From Gari tellinella (lineage: Eukaryota > Mollusca > Bivalvia > Cardiida > Psammobiidae): a stretch of DNA of 64,000 nt. The position numbers and the translations under genes were made by a program. Where the stretch lies: NCBI GenBank assembly GCA_922989275.2, contig OV277864.1, positions 44,143,550-44,207,549 of the forward strand. Direction: 5' to 3'. Positions 1-10,518 of this stretch are shown in pieces; position 1 is the first letter of the stretch; each line of letters starts with the position of its first letter. The notes beneath the pieces were generated by a model. It was not told the origin of the DNA. It was given only the letters and a program-made list of their open reading frames with translations, and made no database searches.

Positions 1-668
1 AATAATAATAATTTGGAACTTTATGCCTTTTTGAATTAGGAAACATTGATATGCGCATTGATATTTTCAATAATAATAATTTGGAACTTTATGCCCTTTT
101 TGAATTAGGAAACATTGATATGCACATTGATATTTTCAATAATAATCATTTGGGACTTTATGCCCTTTTGAATTAGGAAACATTGATATGCACATTGATA
201 TTTTCAATAATAATCATTTGGAACTTTATGCCTTTTTGAATTAGGAAACATTGATATGCACATTGATATTTTCAATAATAATCATTTGGAACTTTATGCC
301 TTTTTGAATTAGGAAACATTGATATGCACATCGGTATTTTCAATAATAATCATTTGGAACTTTATGCCTTTTTGAATTAGGAAACATTGATATGCACATT
401 GATATTTTCAATAATAAAAATTTGGAACTTTATGCCCTTTTGAATTAGGAAACATTGATATGCACATTGATATTTTCAATAATAATCATTTGGGACTTTA
501 TGCCCTTTTGAATTAGGAAACATTGATATGCACATTGATATTTTCAATAATAATCATTTGGAACTTTATGCCTTTTTGAATCAGGAAACATTGATATGCA
601 CATTAATATTTTCAATAATAATCATTTGGAATTTTATGCCTCTTTGAATTAGGAAACTTTGATATGCG
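1..668 (+). repeat. 68-bp tandem repeat array (unit A)
   Basis: About ten head-to-tail copies of a 68-69 bp AT-rich unit containing TTGGAACTTTATGCC, then AATTAGGAAACATTGATATG, then ATTTTCAATAATAAT. Copies differ by a few substitutions, and the last one decays (GCCTCTTTG). The array runs off the left edge. The same array recurs at the left end of unit B with a different order of variants, as expected for a fast-changing minisatellite. Confidence 0.95.
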
Positions 669-764
669 CAACAAATGCGTTATGCGGCGTCTGATCAAGA
701 TCCAAACTTTTGGCAAATGTCAGTGCTGTCGGCCTTGGCAGCGAAAGGGTTAGATAATCAGTCA
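669..764. mobile_element. P1-type element fragment (half H1 hairpin)
   Basis: One H1 arm remains (GCGGCGTCTGATC, then GATCCAAACTTTTGGCAAA), followed by the family's right end GGCAGCGAAAGGGTTAG. The left half is missing where the tandem array ends. It is a truncated TTAA-type miniature element and not a gene. Confidence 0.6.
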
Positions 765-1339
765 GTGTTAATACATGTTTAGTTAAATTATCTAGGTTAA
801 AATATCTTTATGCATAGCTATGTGTATGTAAGTGCAATGGACTTAGGTGCATTGTGTAGAGTGATACTATATATTTACACATACATATATATGTGCATTT
901 ACACATACACATTTTTAAGGAAATGTTTTCACGAGCTCCATGAATGGTAAATGTAGCGTACGTATGTGGGCATAAGCTCGCATACGTATGCGCATGTGCG
1001 CATGCGTCTATACTTGATTTTTTTGGCCAAACTATATTAAACTTTACATTTAATATATAATGAATTAAAAGTAAAATTTACATTTAATATTTTTAAGAAT
1101 TAATACTTGAAATTAATAGTAAATGATAACAACGTTCATCCATCTATAATGTCTTGATAGTAAAAATTGATAAGATGTATATTGTAAAACACCAGAAACT
1201 GTAATGTTTACGTGTAATAAATATACTGTTCTGTTCTGTTCTGGTAACGTCGAAATAGTTTTAACATTCACCTGTGCTTGAAAGTTATCGTTTGCAATTG
1301 ACTTTTAAGCAGTTTAAGCTTATGGGTCCTTCACATATA
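765..1339 (+). repeat. Non-coding stretch with a LINE-like 3' tail
   Basis: No gene is seen. A purine/pyrimidine-alternating stretch (ACGTATGTGGGC to CATGTGCGCATGCG) lies near 957-1,006. Around 1,180-1,241 the sequence reads GTAATAAATATACTGTTC, then a (TGTTC)n-like tail; this resembles the 3' end of a plus-strand non-LTR retrotransposon. The same stretch is at 23,090-23,660 in unit B. Confidence 0.4.
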
Positions 1340-3460
1340 CACGGATTATTCCTAAGATTTCTAACGAATTGCCAATCCGTTGTTAATCGCACATATCCGT
1401 AAATAATTCGCTCGTATTCGTAAATAACTTGCAAATATTCGTCAGGATTCGTGACAGGAGAGGCACATATGTGATGATTCCTTTAAGAATTGTTACGAGG
1501 TACCTACGAGAAATCACGCGTCTTAACCTTTTTAGATCCAAAAGGTATCTAATTGCCAATGTCACCCGCTTACAACTCCGTTACAATAAGGCGCGCTTCA
1601 GAACGAGTTTTGTTACAGATTCTATCCGTTTTGTGTTACGGCTTCTGCACCGTGCAGCATGTGTAATCAGATTTAGGTACACAACCGTTCCCATTTCCGC
1701 AAAATACCCAGGCAAATGCACAACCAAAATAGGTATTAGATTATTTAGATTGTATGTGCATCACCTCTGTTGTACCCTTAAACCGACCTAAATGCTGTTT
1801 TCAACATTTTAAATGGAAAACGAATATCATAGTCGTCAATATTGCACAACCTTTTTATAAGCTGCAGTTATTCTAATATAATTGCAAACTGATTGTACAT
1901 AGTATGCCACTGGAGTCGAAATTGGCCCTTCCATGGGGTCACAATTGTTAGATACAAACATCATTCAAATTGAGCGATACCATTTAGTGCGGGGGTATTC
2001 ACTCGTTTGATTTATAATAGTTTAAGCCATCAGTTAGAACTAAAAAGTCTTAACAACATTTGTCTAAAAATGTCACATTGGCAATGTATCACTATGACTC
2101 AGGTGAGCAATTTAGAGTCAATGTGGCTCTTGCTAATCTTGACGTGTTGCTTATCATCTCGGTCATTGCCAAAGACGGAGTTATGTGCCATTGAATATAA
2201 TGCAGTCTTACAGTGTAGAATACGTTATTCTTTCCCGTTTAAACATACATTAACGTTAGCGCATGGAAGTAAATTGTAGAAAATACTTTTTTTTTTTTAA
2301 AAAAAATCTCACTTTTTTATCTGAGTGTCAAACAGTTTGGAGCCTGATCAGACGCCTGGTTATCCGGCGTCTGATCTGGCTCCAAACTGTTTGCAATGGA
2401 AATAATACTGTATCACAGACGCCGCTTTGGAGAGGTGGTGTCTTAGATGGGTGTACACTATTTTATATAGCCCATTCAAAAGGTATTACAAGAAATCAAA
2501 AGAAATCATACATAATATTTTTTTTAATCGTCGTGTTTATTTTACACAGTTGTTTTCGACAGCAATACTTATAAATGACACCCTCTGTGACCTTATGCAG
2601 TGACGGATAACATGGTCATAGGCATCAAACGTTTCTTTACAGAAGGTACACCTCAGGTCCATTATCTGAAATGGAAGAGAAATGTCGGTAAGAATCTGTA
2701 TCTTTCATCATAACCTCTGTCAGAATCCGTAACGCTATCTGTCCGAATCTGTACCGAAAGGCGCGATCAAAATATCGATAAATTCAGGAGTTTTACAAAA
2801 CAGTTGGAATCGACAATCGCTGGACGTATTGATCAAATATACACATTTCTTAAGCAATTGAGAAAATAACCGTGACATGCAAATTTATAGGCCTTGTTTC
2901 GACAATTCAAAGAAATCATTTCAGAAAACTCGATTTTCAATGTTGTTCATCACTTTTACGGATTGCTGGCATTTATTCAACAAGGATAGACATACATAAG
3001 GCTTGGAATTAATCGAAACAACAGAAATACACAATGTTTATAACATATTTGTTTGATATTAGGCTTGAATTACCTGATTTTACATACCTCCGCTCTACAT
3101 CTACAACCGCCATGGACGGAATCCGTAACACTTGTATGTCTGAATCTGTACCAAAACTCGTTCTGAAGCGCGCCACATTGTTACGGAGTTGTAAGCGGGT
3201 GAATGTGTCGTCATTCGATAACTGGCATCCAGCGACAAACATCGATGTGACAGAATCACATTTCACCTTATTTGGCAAGTTTACGCAATTTTCATGGAAC
3301 TTTTCTACGATAATACCACGGATTAAATGCATTATGAGGCATTTACGGACCTTCGCGAGTTATTTACGGAGGTTTATGTGTTGTTACGACCGGTTTACGA
3401 TATTCATGGATACGAGTAGTAAATAGCAAACATCCGTAAATAACTCGTTAATTTGGTAGA
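1340..3460. repeat. Fold-back element with long imperfect inverted repeats (unit A)
   Basis: The stretch from CACCCGCTTACAACTCCGT at about 1,564 is matched in reverse complement at 3,125-3,205, over roughly 55 bp with few mismatches. Further out, both arms carry repeated 'ccgtaaata' motifs (1,390-1,440 and 3,345-3,445). A related internal segment sits at 2,690-2,770. Open frames here (for example 1,429-1,791 and 3,034-3,426) read through the arms and show no protein motif. The exact ends are uncertain. An M1 element is nested inside. Confidence 0.55.
2211..2410 (+). mobile_element. M1 miniature element with H1 core, right end shortened
   Basis: TA then CAGTGTAGAATACGTTATTC on the left, an H1 palindrome in the GAGCC/GGCTC version at about 2,328-2,392, and an ACTG-TA right end. 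The usual GGGAAAGAATAACG inner part of the right repeat is missing. It is a non-autonomous Tc1/mariner-like element judged by its TA target and CAGT ends. Confidence 0.75.
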
Positions 3461-4150
3461 GGAAATACTAGTACATTGTATGCTAAAACAATATTCTATA
3501 TAATCGAAGTCAAAATTAAAGTAATATCTATTTCAAAATATGCCATACTCCGCTATTCTTAGCTGCACTAACACACCCAATTAGTCATCGCTAGCTGATG
3601 TGATGTAGAAAATATGTCCTGGATACGCCTTTTTTCATAAATGAGGTTATTGATCAAGGTCAAGGTCTCAGTTACCTGAAATTGTTACAGTACGCTCCGC
3701 AGTACGCTCCGCCATCCAACGATGTACTCGCACGACAAATTTGAAATTCATCCGGAAATTTTTTCTCTATTTTTCTAAAGTTTAAGTCAAAGGTCAAGGT
3801 CAAAGTAATTTGAAAATGTTAAAGGACAAAGCATATTTCCAAGATGTACTCACACAACAAATTTGGTATCCCTAGCTGATGTGGTGTGGACAGACTGACA
3901 CAAGCACATTGCATTCGCTGTATGAGCTCGAAGTTGACTTTAGTGACATATAAATATATATGGTATGTGCCAATAGGAGTAGAACAGTAGTCTATGTTAT
4001 CGATATTTATCAATAGTTGAATGATTAACTGTATAGTTTCGGACAAACTTCGGCCGCCAAACAATACTGAACACCACCTGCTATTCTTTCTGAAAATTAA
4101 TTATATATCGTTCAATACAACGTCTAGACTTGTACCAGTTTAACCATTTA
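3461..4150. repeat. Dispersed repeat R1 with AGGTCA-type motifs
   Basis: No gene. The stretch contains ATCAAGGTCAAGGTC (3,653-3,667) and TCAAAGGTCAAGGTCAAAG (3,788-3,806), and two related sub-blocks starting CTAGCTGATGTG/GTACTCRCACRACAAATTTG. Related sequence is at 17,401-17,660 and in unit B. The AGGTCA hexamers match nuclear-receptor half-sites, but in a repeat this is no evidence of regulation. Confidence 0.5.
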
Positions 4151-4397
4151 CAGTGGAGAAAACGTTATTCTTTCCCGTTTAAACGCAAACGAAACGCAAA
4201 CGCAATACAATAAAATGTAGAAAATAACAACTGTTTGACAATTCTGACTATTGATTTTAAGCTGAGTGGCAAACAGATTGGAGCCAGATCAGACGCCGGG
4301 TTACCCGGCGTCTGATCTTGCTCCAAACTGTTTGTATCGGAAAAAATAGTTTTAGCGTAAACGCGTTTATTGGGAAAGAATAACGTTTTCTCCTCTG
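4151..4397 (+). mobile_element. M1 miniature element with H1 core
   Basis: Flanked by TA on both sides. Terminal inverted repeats begin CAGTGGAGAAAACGTTATTC and end in the reverse complement (with CCTCTG for CCACTG). The centre is an H1 palindrome around GCCGGGTTACCCGGC. About 247 bp with no coding capacity. Its partner in unit B is 26,445-26,691. Confidence 0.9.
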
Positions 4398-4834
4398 TAC
4401 CTGCCGATCGCGAATTGAATGCTACATGCTACTCGTTAAGCGGGTTCTGCTCATGATCCATTTTTTTTAAAAAACTCTTCGATGGTGTTCTTTCATTCAA
4501 AAATGCTAAAAGCCTTTTTTGAAAAACATTGCACACGATATTAAAAACTGCCGGTATTATTAGAAGGGTTGATAAGTAAATCAGTATTTTTACTACTTCT
4601 CAAATGAACGTGTATTTTGTTTGATAAAGGTAGATGGTTATTTTAATTAAGACGACAGAAAGACAGACAACTCCAATGGAGCCTTTTTCTATATTGTCAT
4701 TCAGCTTCAATTTACATGCATTTCGCACTACCGTCACTGATTATTTTGAGCGGCTGTTATAGAATTTTTAATTTTTGTTTACTTATTCCAAAAGTATATG
4801 CCATACGGAGCTTACAATGCACCAACTGATATTT
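4398..4834. other. Non-coding spacer shared with 15.2-15.45 kb
   Basis: No gene. The run from CTTTCATTCAAAAATG through TTAGAAGGGTTGAT to CTATATTGTCATTC is recognisable, with more divergence, at 15,229-15,450. This is part of the evidence for an older third copy of the duplicated unit. Confidence 0.6.
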
Positions 4835-5170
4835 TCAGTGTCAATTGCGCCAAAGAACGTCTCTGCAAACATTTTGGATCCTGATCAGACGCTACGTAAC
4901 GCGGCATCTGGTCGGGATCAATCCTGTTTGACACTCGTAACGACTGCTTAACCAATATTACCTTAAATCTAACTTTGAAACGATCTTGCGATCTTGCAGT
5001 GCGGTGATTTCGTCTGCTTCGAAATTGTCGTCTGCAAAGTTTGTAAATTTGAGATTTATACATTTTTTAAGTAAAGAAACCTAAAGAAAAGTGTAACGCG
5101 GCGTCTTATCTGGATCTAAACTGTTTTCAAAAATCAATAAAGTCGCGACCAGCAGGCAAAGGGTTAAAGC
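4835..5170. mobile_element. Two degraded P1 elements
   Basis: The first has an H1 palindrome at about 4,863-4,931 (TTTGGATCCTGATCAGACGC, mirrored less well on the right). The second has paired GTCTGCTTCGAAATTGTCGTC sequence and a right end GCAGGCAAAGGGTTAA at about 5,152-5,167. In unit A its left end and most of one H1 arm are deleted; unit B keeps both. No coding sequence. Confidence 0.6.
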
Positions 5171-5370
5171 ATGGTGATGAAGAGGTAAAACACTAATGAT
5201 TGATTTGGCGCGGAAATGGTTATATCGCATGCATGCTATGGTTGACATTTGTGAAAGCTATTGCAAGCAGTTTGGATTCAAGCGAGACGTCGAGTCACTT
5301 GGCGACTCATCTTCATCCAAACTGTTTGACTCTTTGATACATCTATATTTGTTTGTAATAAAATGAAGAT
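5171..5370. repeat. H1-like palindrome variant
   Basis: At about 5,264-5,332 the arms read CAGTTTGGATTCAAGCGAGA... and ...TCATCCAAACTG around GTCGAGTCACTTGGCGAC. The stem is an H1 outer arm joined to a different tip. The rest of the interval is unassigned. The unit B partner is at about 30,664-30,746. Confidence 0.5.
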
Positions 5371-5626
5371 CAGCGCTGCTATTTCTCCGGATTTTTCCTA
5401 AATCTTCGAATTTGTTTTCCAGTATATGGTAGCGTAAAGCAGGCTGAAAGTAAAGCAGCATGCGCCTTAAGGCGCATTCTGCTTTACTTTCAACCTGCTT
5501 TGAGCATCACGTATCATAAAAACTAAAAACAGACTATGGGTAAAATGTATAAGTCGGAAGATCGCGCTTGAAATATTGAAAATTTTGAAATCTTAGGATT
5601 TGTTTTATCAATTTATGGCAGCCCTG
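5371..5626. mobile_element. hAT6-type miniature element with H2 core
   Basis: 256 bp flanked by the 6-bp direct repeat GAAGAT (5,365-5,370 and 5,627-5,632). Ends are CAGCGCTGC and GGCAGCCCTG, with TTTCTCCGGATTTTTCC inside the left end. The centre is an H2 palindrome (GTAAAGCAGGCTGAAAGTAA...mirror). CAGGG-like ends with a 6-bp duplication suggest a hAT clade; no transposase is present. Confidence 0.85.
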
Positions 5627-6139
5627 GAAGATAAATCAAAGAATTGCTACAGACGACATTGGTTTCTGGCAGACGACAAAAGCATAGCGTTCTAAAGGTT
5701 TATTGACTAGGGGTGAATATTATAAGAGAGGCAGCATTGTCCCGACCCTATACGGTACATTACAATCACTCAAGTTGTCTGAAGTCAAGGGACGGGCTTT
5801 TCTTACAAAACAATGGAAAGTATATGATTAAATCTCTCATATAGAGTTTATACAAATTAGAAAAAGGCCTTAAAGATACTGAAAATCAGATGTAAGCTGA
5901 ACAAGCATGCGTTCAAAATATGCTTATGCCTTCTGAATTGTAGTCATTTTAAATGCTGGAAATGAGTTTAAACATTTGCAGAGTTCGTCAATCATCGGCG
6001 TCTTATCAGGAACAAAACTATTTATCTGCAAAAATGTCGTTTCGAGAAGTCTATGAATATATAGCAATAAAAGAGTTTGAAACTAAATTAACAATTCTAT
6101 GATTCACAAATGAACCAAATTCTTACTTTATATAAAACA
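5627..6139. other. Non-coding, nothing recognised
   Basis: AT-rich stretch with one half-palindrome remnant near 5,990 (ATCGGCGTCTTATCAGGAAC). No motif or open frame of interest. Confidence 0.5.
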
Positions 6140-6331
6140 TAACACCGTCTATAACGACAACTAAAGAGAAGGCTAATTGATTGTATAAAACACTGTGGCA
6201 GGTAAAGGCAAGATGAAAGTAAAATAAAATTAAGCTTTATGTACTACTTTAATCTTGCTTTCATCAATCTCCTTCGTTAAACATCAAAATGATTAACATT
6301 ATAAAGTCGATGTTTTTGAGAGGTTTTACTG
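6140..6331. mobile_element. M4-type miniature element
   Basis: The right end GAGAGGTTTTACTG-TA is the M4 terminus in reverse. The left end (ACACCGTCTATAACGACAAC) is diverged. The centre is a palindrome with AAGGCAAGATGAAAGTAA against TACTTTAATCTTGCTTTC. It is non-coding. The partner is at 31,562-31,752. Confidence 0.65.
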
Positions 6332-6481
6332 TATCTCTGTGTACGACCAAGAGATGATTTTTTTTTCGTTTTTTTCGTTTTATTTTGGTTTGAAAGGGGA
6401 CTCCTACTGCCGATTTCCCCATTTAGATATTTGTTTATACTGCAGTCTGTTAAAACCCGGTACATGTTAATGCGCGGTAGA

Positions 6482-6925
6482 AACGTTAAATGGGTACGAA
6501 ATGACCAAGATAGTGGGTACGAAATGGTTCGGGTACGAAATGACAATGAGTACAGGGGCGTGTTCGATTATCAGTCCGGAATTGGCGGTATTGACGGAAT
6601 CGAAATCGAATGGTCCGGAATTCAATTCCATAACTGTTCTATCAGTTCTGTCCGAGGAGGTGGTGTGAGCAGAATTGTGACGTATCATCATGGTTCCCGG
6701 CACAATTTACGAACGCTTCGGCAGCAAAGTTGTAATAAGTAGGGAACCAGACTACCATATTTGCAAGGGTTCAATTCCGTTTTTATTTGATTTATTAATT
6801 CCATGGAATCGTTCCAAACAGTTGTGGAATTGATAATCGAACGCGCCCCTGTTTTGGTACGAATATGGACCAAGATGGGGTACGAAATGGTTTGGTTGCG
6901 AAATGGTTTGGGTACGAAATGACCA
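6482..6925 (+). repeat. GGTACGAAATG minisatellite split by an insertion
   Basis: Copies of GGGTACGAAATG(ACC/GTT) occur three times at about 6,490-6,542 and again at 6,855-6,922. The array is interrupted by the element at 6,553-6,851. The same arrangement is at 31,910-32,343. Confidence 0.7.
6553..6851. mobile_element. Miniature element with CAGGGGCG ends
   Basis: About 299 bp bounded by CAGGGGCGTGTTCGATTATC and its reverse complement (GATAATCGAACGCGCCCCTG), with further inner inverted segments (CCGGAATTCAATTCC, mirrored GGAATTGA). The CAGGGG ends are hAT-like, but I see no convincing 8-bp target duplication in the repetitive flank. Open frames here lack known domains. Confidence 0.7.
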
Positions 6926-7007
6926 GTTCTCCGACCAACCTACAGATATATTTTCTTCGATGTCTTAGTCTTAGAGTAATAGTCTACATGCATGACGATA
7001 TGAAATA

Positions 7008-7208
7008 CAGTAAAACCTCTCTACTATGTATACTAATAAGAAGGCTAATTTTTTGTATAAATTTCAGATGACAGCTTGAAACAAGGTGACAGTATAACAG
7101 GAACCTCCTAAAGGAAACTGTTTTACTGTCACCTTGCTTTAAGCATGCACAAACCTTTCTCAAACATTATTCTCACAATAAAGTGGTTGTAAAAGAGAGA
7201 TTATACTG
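7008..7208. mobile_element. M4 miniature element with H2-related core
   Basis: Left TA-CAGTAAAACCTCTCTACTATG, right GTAAAAGAGAGATTATACTG. The central stem pairs CAAGGTGACAGTA with TACTGTCACCTTG, followed by CTTTAAGC, which is the H2 outer-arm signature. Non-coding. The unit B partner (33,605-33,810) keeps the TA at the right end. Confidence 0.8.
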
Positions 7209-7240
7209 CACTGGTATGCTATGTTGTTTCCCAAAATACA

Positions 7241-7340
7241 GTCGAACTTCGATATCTCAAACTCGGTTAAGTCGAACATACACGTATTTTAAAGTTAAAA
7301 CGCGGCTATACCCGTGTATTTGTTACGTTTTTTTTTAATG
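7241..7340. mobile_element. M2 element fragment
   Basis: Starts TA-CAGTCGAACTTCGATATCTC with CGGTTAAGTCGAACATACAC; the right end is lost. Between 7,341 and 7,464 I see only AT-rich sequence. Confidence 0.6.
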
Positions 7341-7464
7341 CAACAGAGTAAAGAAAGAGATTTATTCCATTATGTTGCATTGAATTTCTATTCTTTTGTA
7401 CAATTAACCCACGTTTTCTGAGAATTAAACATACACAGTGCTTATCACGTTTTGCTTGATACTT

Positions 7465-7645
7465 GTAAACAGCTTGGATCCAGATCAGAAGCCGTGTAAC
7501 GCAGCGTCTGACCAGGATCCAAACTGTTAGATACTTGTGGCAATATTTCTTTAGTCAAAGTGCCTAAAAACTAATTTTGGAAAATAAAGCAGGCGACAAT
7601 ATCGATGCAGACGACAATACAGAAGCGAAAGGGATAAGAGCCGCG
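7465..7645. mobile_element. P1-type element, partial, H1 core
   Basis: H1 palindrome of the GGATCC version (AACAGCTTGGATCCAGATCA ... CCAGGATCCAAACTGTT), followed by the family's GCAGACGACAAT motif and the end GCGAAAGGGATAA. The left end is not clear. Partner at 34,060-34,222, which lost an internal 12-15 bp. Confidence 0.65.
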
Positions 7646-7849
7646 CGGTGCAAGTGAAGTGGAAATATAAACGTTAAATTAATTCAGCTTTATTCAGAAA
7701 ACATAATAGAGCTTTAATACTGCGAAACACATTTATAAAGTAATCGAAAATACTCATTTACTAAGAGCAACACTTAATGAGTTGAGTTTCCCTCCAAGTT
7801 GGTGCTTAGCTATATACAGACTGCGAGCGAATTTGTAATAACCTGCAAA

Positions 7850-8135
7850 CAGTTTGGATCTAGATTAAACGCCGAGTAACACGGCGTCCAATGTGGAACA
7901 AAATTCTCGGACGCTATGTGTGATCTGGATTCAAGCTTTTTGTCACTCGTTATTATATATTCTATCAAAATAGTCATATTATATAACTTTGAGAAAACAT
8001 CAGACGACAATTTTAAAAAGACGATGTTGCAGCAGTAATCGCGTTAGGCATATTTGTCTTTTTTATGGAACTTTTGCAAGGGTCGTTGGAAGGACGGAGT
8101 CGTTGTTAGGAGGGCCGTTGTAGGGAGGGAACACT
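7850..8135. mobile_element. M3-type element, partial, with disrupted H1 core
   Basis: Contains CAAACAGTTTGGATCTAGAT and GATCTGGATTCAAGCTTTTTGTCACTCG with an insertion between the arms, then TCGTTGTTAGGAGGGCCGTT and GTAGGGAGGGAACACTATA, the M3 right end. The left end is not visible. Confidence 0.6.
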
Positions 8136-8625
8136 ATATATACAAACGTTTTCGCATCTGCATGCGATTTGAATTATGCGATCGAAATTTCAAAACAGAA
8201 TCGAGATGTTTCTTTGGTACTTTAATCGATCATTAATCAAAGTTCACCACCATTGCATTCAAATAGCACAGTGCTTTTTATTCAGATATTTTCCTCCTTT
8301 TCGTCACTGCACCAGTTACCTGTCTGTCTATTTATCCAGATATTTTAAGTTTTATTCGTATTTATTCTACATTTATGCAGGCAATTCTCCTTTGTTTGCC
8401 ATAAACCATCTGCACGCTGTGGGTAGATTTATGATAACTATTGCAAACAGGTTTTGGTCAAGATGAGGCTCCTATGGTAGCTTAAAACTATTATTATATC
8501 TTGTAAAAGAAAGTAAATACATATTACTTTGGGAAATTGATTCAGGGGACACGTTTTGAAAAGTGTGCTAATGGTTAAAAGGATCCTGTTACGAAGGTAC
8601 TCTCTAATATGTAATGACGTGCCTG
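8136..8625. other. Non-coding, nothing recognised
   Basis: AT-rich stretch; open frames at 8,176-8,466 have no domain signature. A lone CTATTGCAAACAGGTTTTGG near 8,440 may be a decayed H1 arm. Confidence 0.4.
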
Positions 8626-8867
8626 GGGTCCGTTTCATAAAACTTCGTACGACAAATGTTGTCGTAAGTCAAAACTTTAAAATACATTTAATTTCTGATT
8701 TCTCTATCAAATCCTGTCTTGTGACATCTCTTTGGAATCGTCGTTTCAAGACGATTCCAAAAAGATGTCACAAGACAGGATAAGATGGAGAAATAAATAA
8801 AAATTAAGACTTTTATAACCTGACTTACGACAAGATTTGTCGTACGAAGTTTTATGAAACGGGTCCC
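8626..8867. mobile_element. E-family palindromic element
   Basis: Ends GGGTCCGTTTCATAAAACTT and its reverse complement ending GGGTCCC, each followed by CGTACGACAA. The central stem pairs CCTGTCTTGTGACATCT with AGATGTCACAAGACAGG around GGAATCGTC/GACGATTCC. About 242 bp, three copies in the window. The transposon superfamily is not determined. Confidence 0.85.
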
Positions 8868-8884
8868 TGGACTTTTTGTATTTT

Positions 8885-9105
8885 GCTTCACCCTTTCACT
8901 GCCATTGTGACGTCATAACATGCCTAACACAATCGCTGCCATAATATCGTCTGCTCGCAAATATATCTTCTGCCTTTGTTTATTTTTTTAGGCAGATTTA
9001 CTTTGAAGGTATTCATTTAATTGTGAATCAGTTTGGATCCAGATCAGACAGATCCAAACTGTTTGCATAGGTTAGCGCTTTAGAGAATGGCACTTAAAGG
9101 GTTGA
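8885..9105. mobile_element. P1 element with tip-deleted H1 core
   Basis: Left end CACCCTTTCACTGCCATTG, right end GGCACTTAAAGGGTTGA. The H1 core is reduced to CAGTTTGGATCCAGATCAGA joined straight to CAGATCCAAACTG, so the tip and inner stem are gone. Both A and B copies have this form, so the deletion predates the duplication. Confidence 0.75.
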
Positions 9106-9564
9106 TAGTTTTGTAACATGAGTTTTATATATGAAAAAACCTACGACACACTTTTACTTAAGCGTTACTATCAGGTATCTATCGTATAACCAGATATAAT
9201 TATGAAATGAGGACATGGTGTCTCTTGTGAATACATAAAGCTTATGTTTCTGAAATAAGAAACCTCTTTAAAAGGTACAGTAAAACACGTGACAGATGGT
9301 TTCAAACTATACGACAAATGATAACGAATATGAGATATAATCGTATAATGATTGTTGGTTAATTTTGTTTTCACTAAGTATTTTTATTTTCCCTAAGATT
9401 AAAAAACCAGGTGTTTCATTCTGGAAATATTAATTAATACACAATTATGTACCATATTGGCAATCCTCATTAAAGATTAGAGAAAAGCTTCCGTTCGTGT
9501 TCCGGTCTAATTTTACAGCGTCATGGACTAAAAAAGGAACACGTCACCTCAGCCAATACATGTA
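9106..9564. other. Non-coding, nothing recognised
   Basis: AT-rich sequence conserved with 35,691-36,144; the short open frame at 9,171-9,374 shows no motif. Confidence 0.4.
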
Positions 9565-9849
9565 CAGTGAAACCCCTCTAAACCGGACATGTGAGGGAAC
9601 AACATAAATGTCCGATTCAGAAGGGTTTCCAGTTTAGAGGGGTTTTAACTCATTACTCCATAACTAGTTTCTAGTATGGAAGATAGCTGAACACTTAAAG
9701 TAGGTTGAAAGTAACACATGCAGCCTAAGAACTATATCATTTAAGCTAGCAGATGGTAACTTTAGACGCATTCTGCTTACTTATAGCTTGCTTCAAGTGG
9801 TCACTTGTACCGCTATTGTCTTCAACACTGTAGATATGCTATGGAGTTA
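9565..9849. mobile_element. Short M4-like element next to a decayed P2 element
   Basis: TA-CAGTGAAACCCCTCTAAACC at 9,565 is mirrored by AGTTTAGAGGGGTTTTA at about 9,631-9,647, giving an element of about 85 bp. It adjoins a P2-like stretch starting TTAACTCATTACTCCATAAC, with weak H2 arms (CACTTAAAGTAGGTTGAAAG ... TAGCTTGCTTCAAGTG). Confidence 0.5.
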
Positions 9850-10105
9850 CAGTGGAGAATCTGTTATTCTTTCCCGTTTAAACGCAAACGTACGCAAACG
9901 TACGCAAACGCAAAGCACTAAAACGTAGAAAAGAACAACTTTTGGACAATTCTGATAATTCTTGTTTATCTTGGTGGCAAACAGTTTGGAGCCTGATCAG
10001 ACGCCGGGTTACCCGGCGTCTGATCTGGCTCCAAACTGTTTGCACTGCAAATAAAAGTTTTAGCGTAAACGCGATTATTGGGAAAGAATAACAGATTCTC
10101 CATTG
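9850..10105 (+). mobile_element. M1 miniature element with H1 core
   Basis: TA on both sides; ends CAGTGGAGAATCTGTTATTC and mirror (CATTG for CACTG). The interior has CGTACGCAAACG repeats, then an H1 palindrome around GCCGGGTTACCCGGC. About 256 bp. Confidence 0.9.
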
Positions 10106-10233
10106 TAAGAGTTAAATTGGACCTATCCATATGTCAAAGCTTGGTAGTATGTTCGACCGTATTAATAATAAATCCAAGGTTGTACACTGCACAATGACTT
10201 AAGAAAAATTGAAATGATTACCAGTTTGGCCCC

Positions 10234-10463
10234 TTAACCCTTAAAACCCAAAGTCAAGCAAATACGTGTCCTCCCGTGTAGGATACAAGTCTTGTCCTTT
10301 GCGAATACTGAATACTCAGATCAGATAGCTCCTGTAATCAGGGCCTGCACTGTTTTGTTTTTCATATTGCAATTCAGTGACAAACAAATTACCTAGATGG
10401 TAAAATAATCTTCTAAATCGCAGGCTGGAATTGTCCATTTAAAGTTTCAGGGAGGAAAGGGTA
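10234..10463. mobile_element. P3-type TTAA element with decayed H3 core
   Basis: Left TTAACCCTTAAAACCCAAAG, right AGGGAGGAAAGGGTAA. A weak central palindrome pairs CTCAGATCAGATAGCTCC with ATCAGGGCCTGCACTG. TTAA-like flanks and A/G-rich ends fit the piggyBac-like group. Confidence 0.6.
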
Positions 10464-10518
10464 AAGGTGTCGAATAGGGTTAACCTTTCCATGTATCTTC
10501 ATTCAGCAATCTCCATTA

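Larger units (their letters stand above)
1..10171 (+). repeat. Segmental duplication, unit A
   Basis: This unit is collinear and nearly identical with 22,360-36,755 in the same orientation. In one 363-bp stretch (1,429-1,791 against 23,760-24,122) I count four base differences. The left edge lies outside the window. The right edge is near 10,171, after a shared 'gaccgtattaataata', where the two copies become unrelated. Unit A lacks two insertions present in unit B. It also lacks a short segment near 5,015 and about 33 bp of a palindrome near 5,094. It holds no recognisable gene. An uncollapsed haplotype is an alternative to true duplication. Confidence 0.9.

Noticed and set aside
1..668. CRISPR-like regular repeats
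   Set aside because: The 68-bp units are contiguous with no unique spacers, the genome is eukaryotic, and no cas-like gene is present.
1429..1791. 120-codon frame kept open in both duplication units
   Set aside because: The two units are about 99% identical, so conservation is only recent copying. Three of the four base changes alter the protein, and no motif is present.
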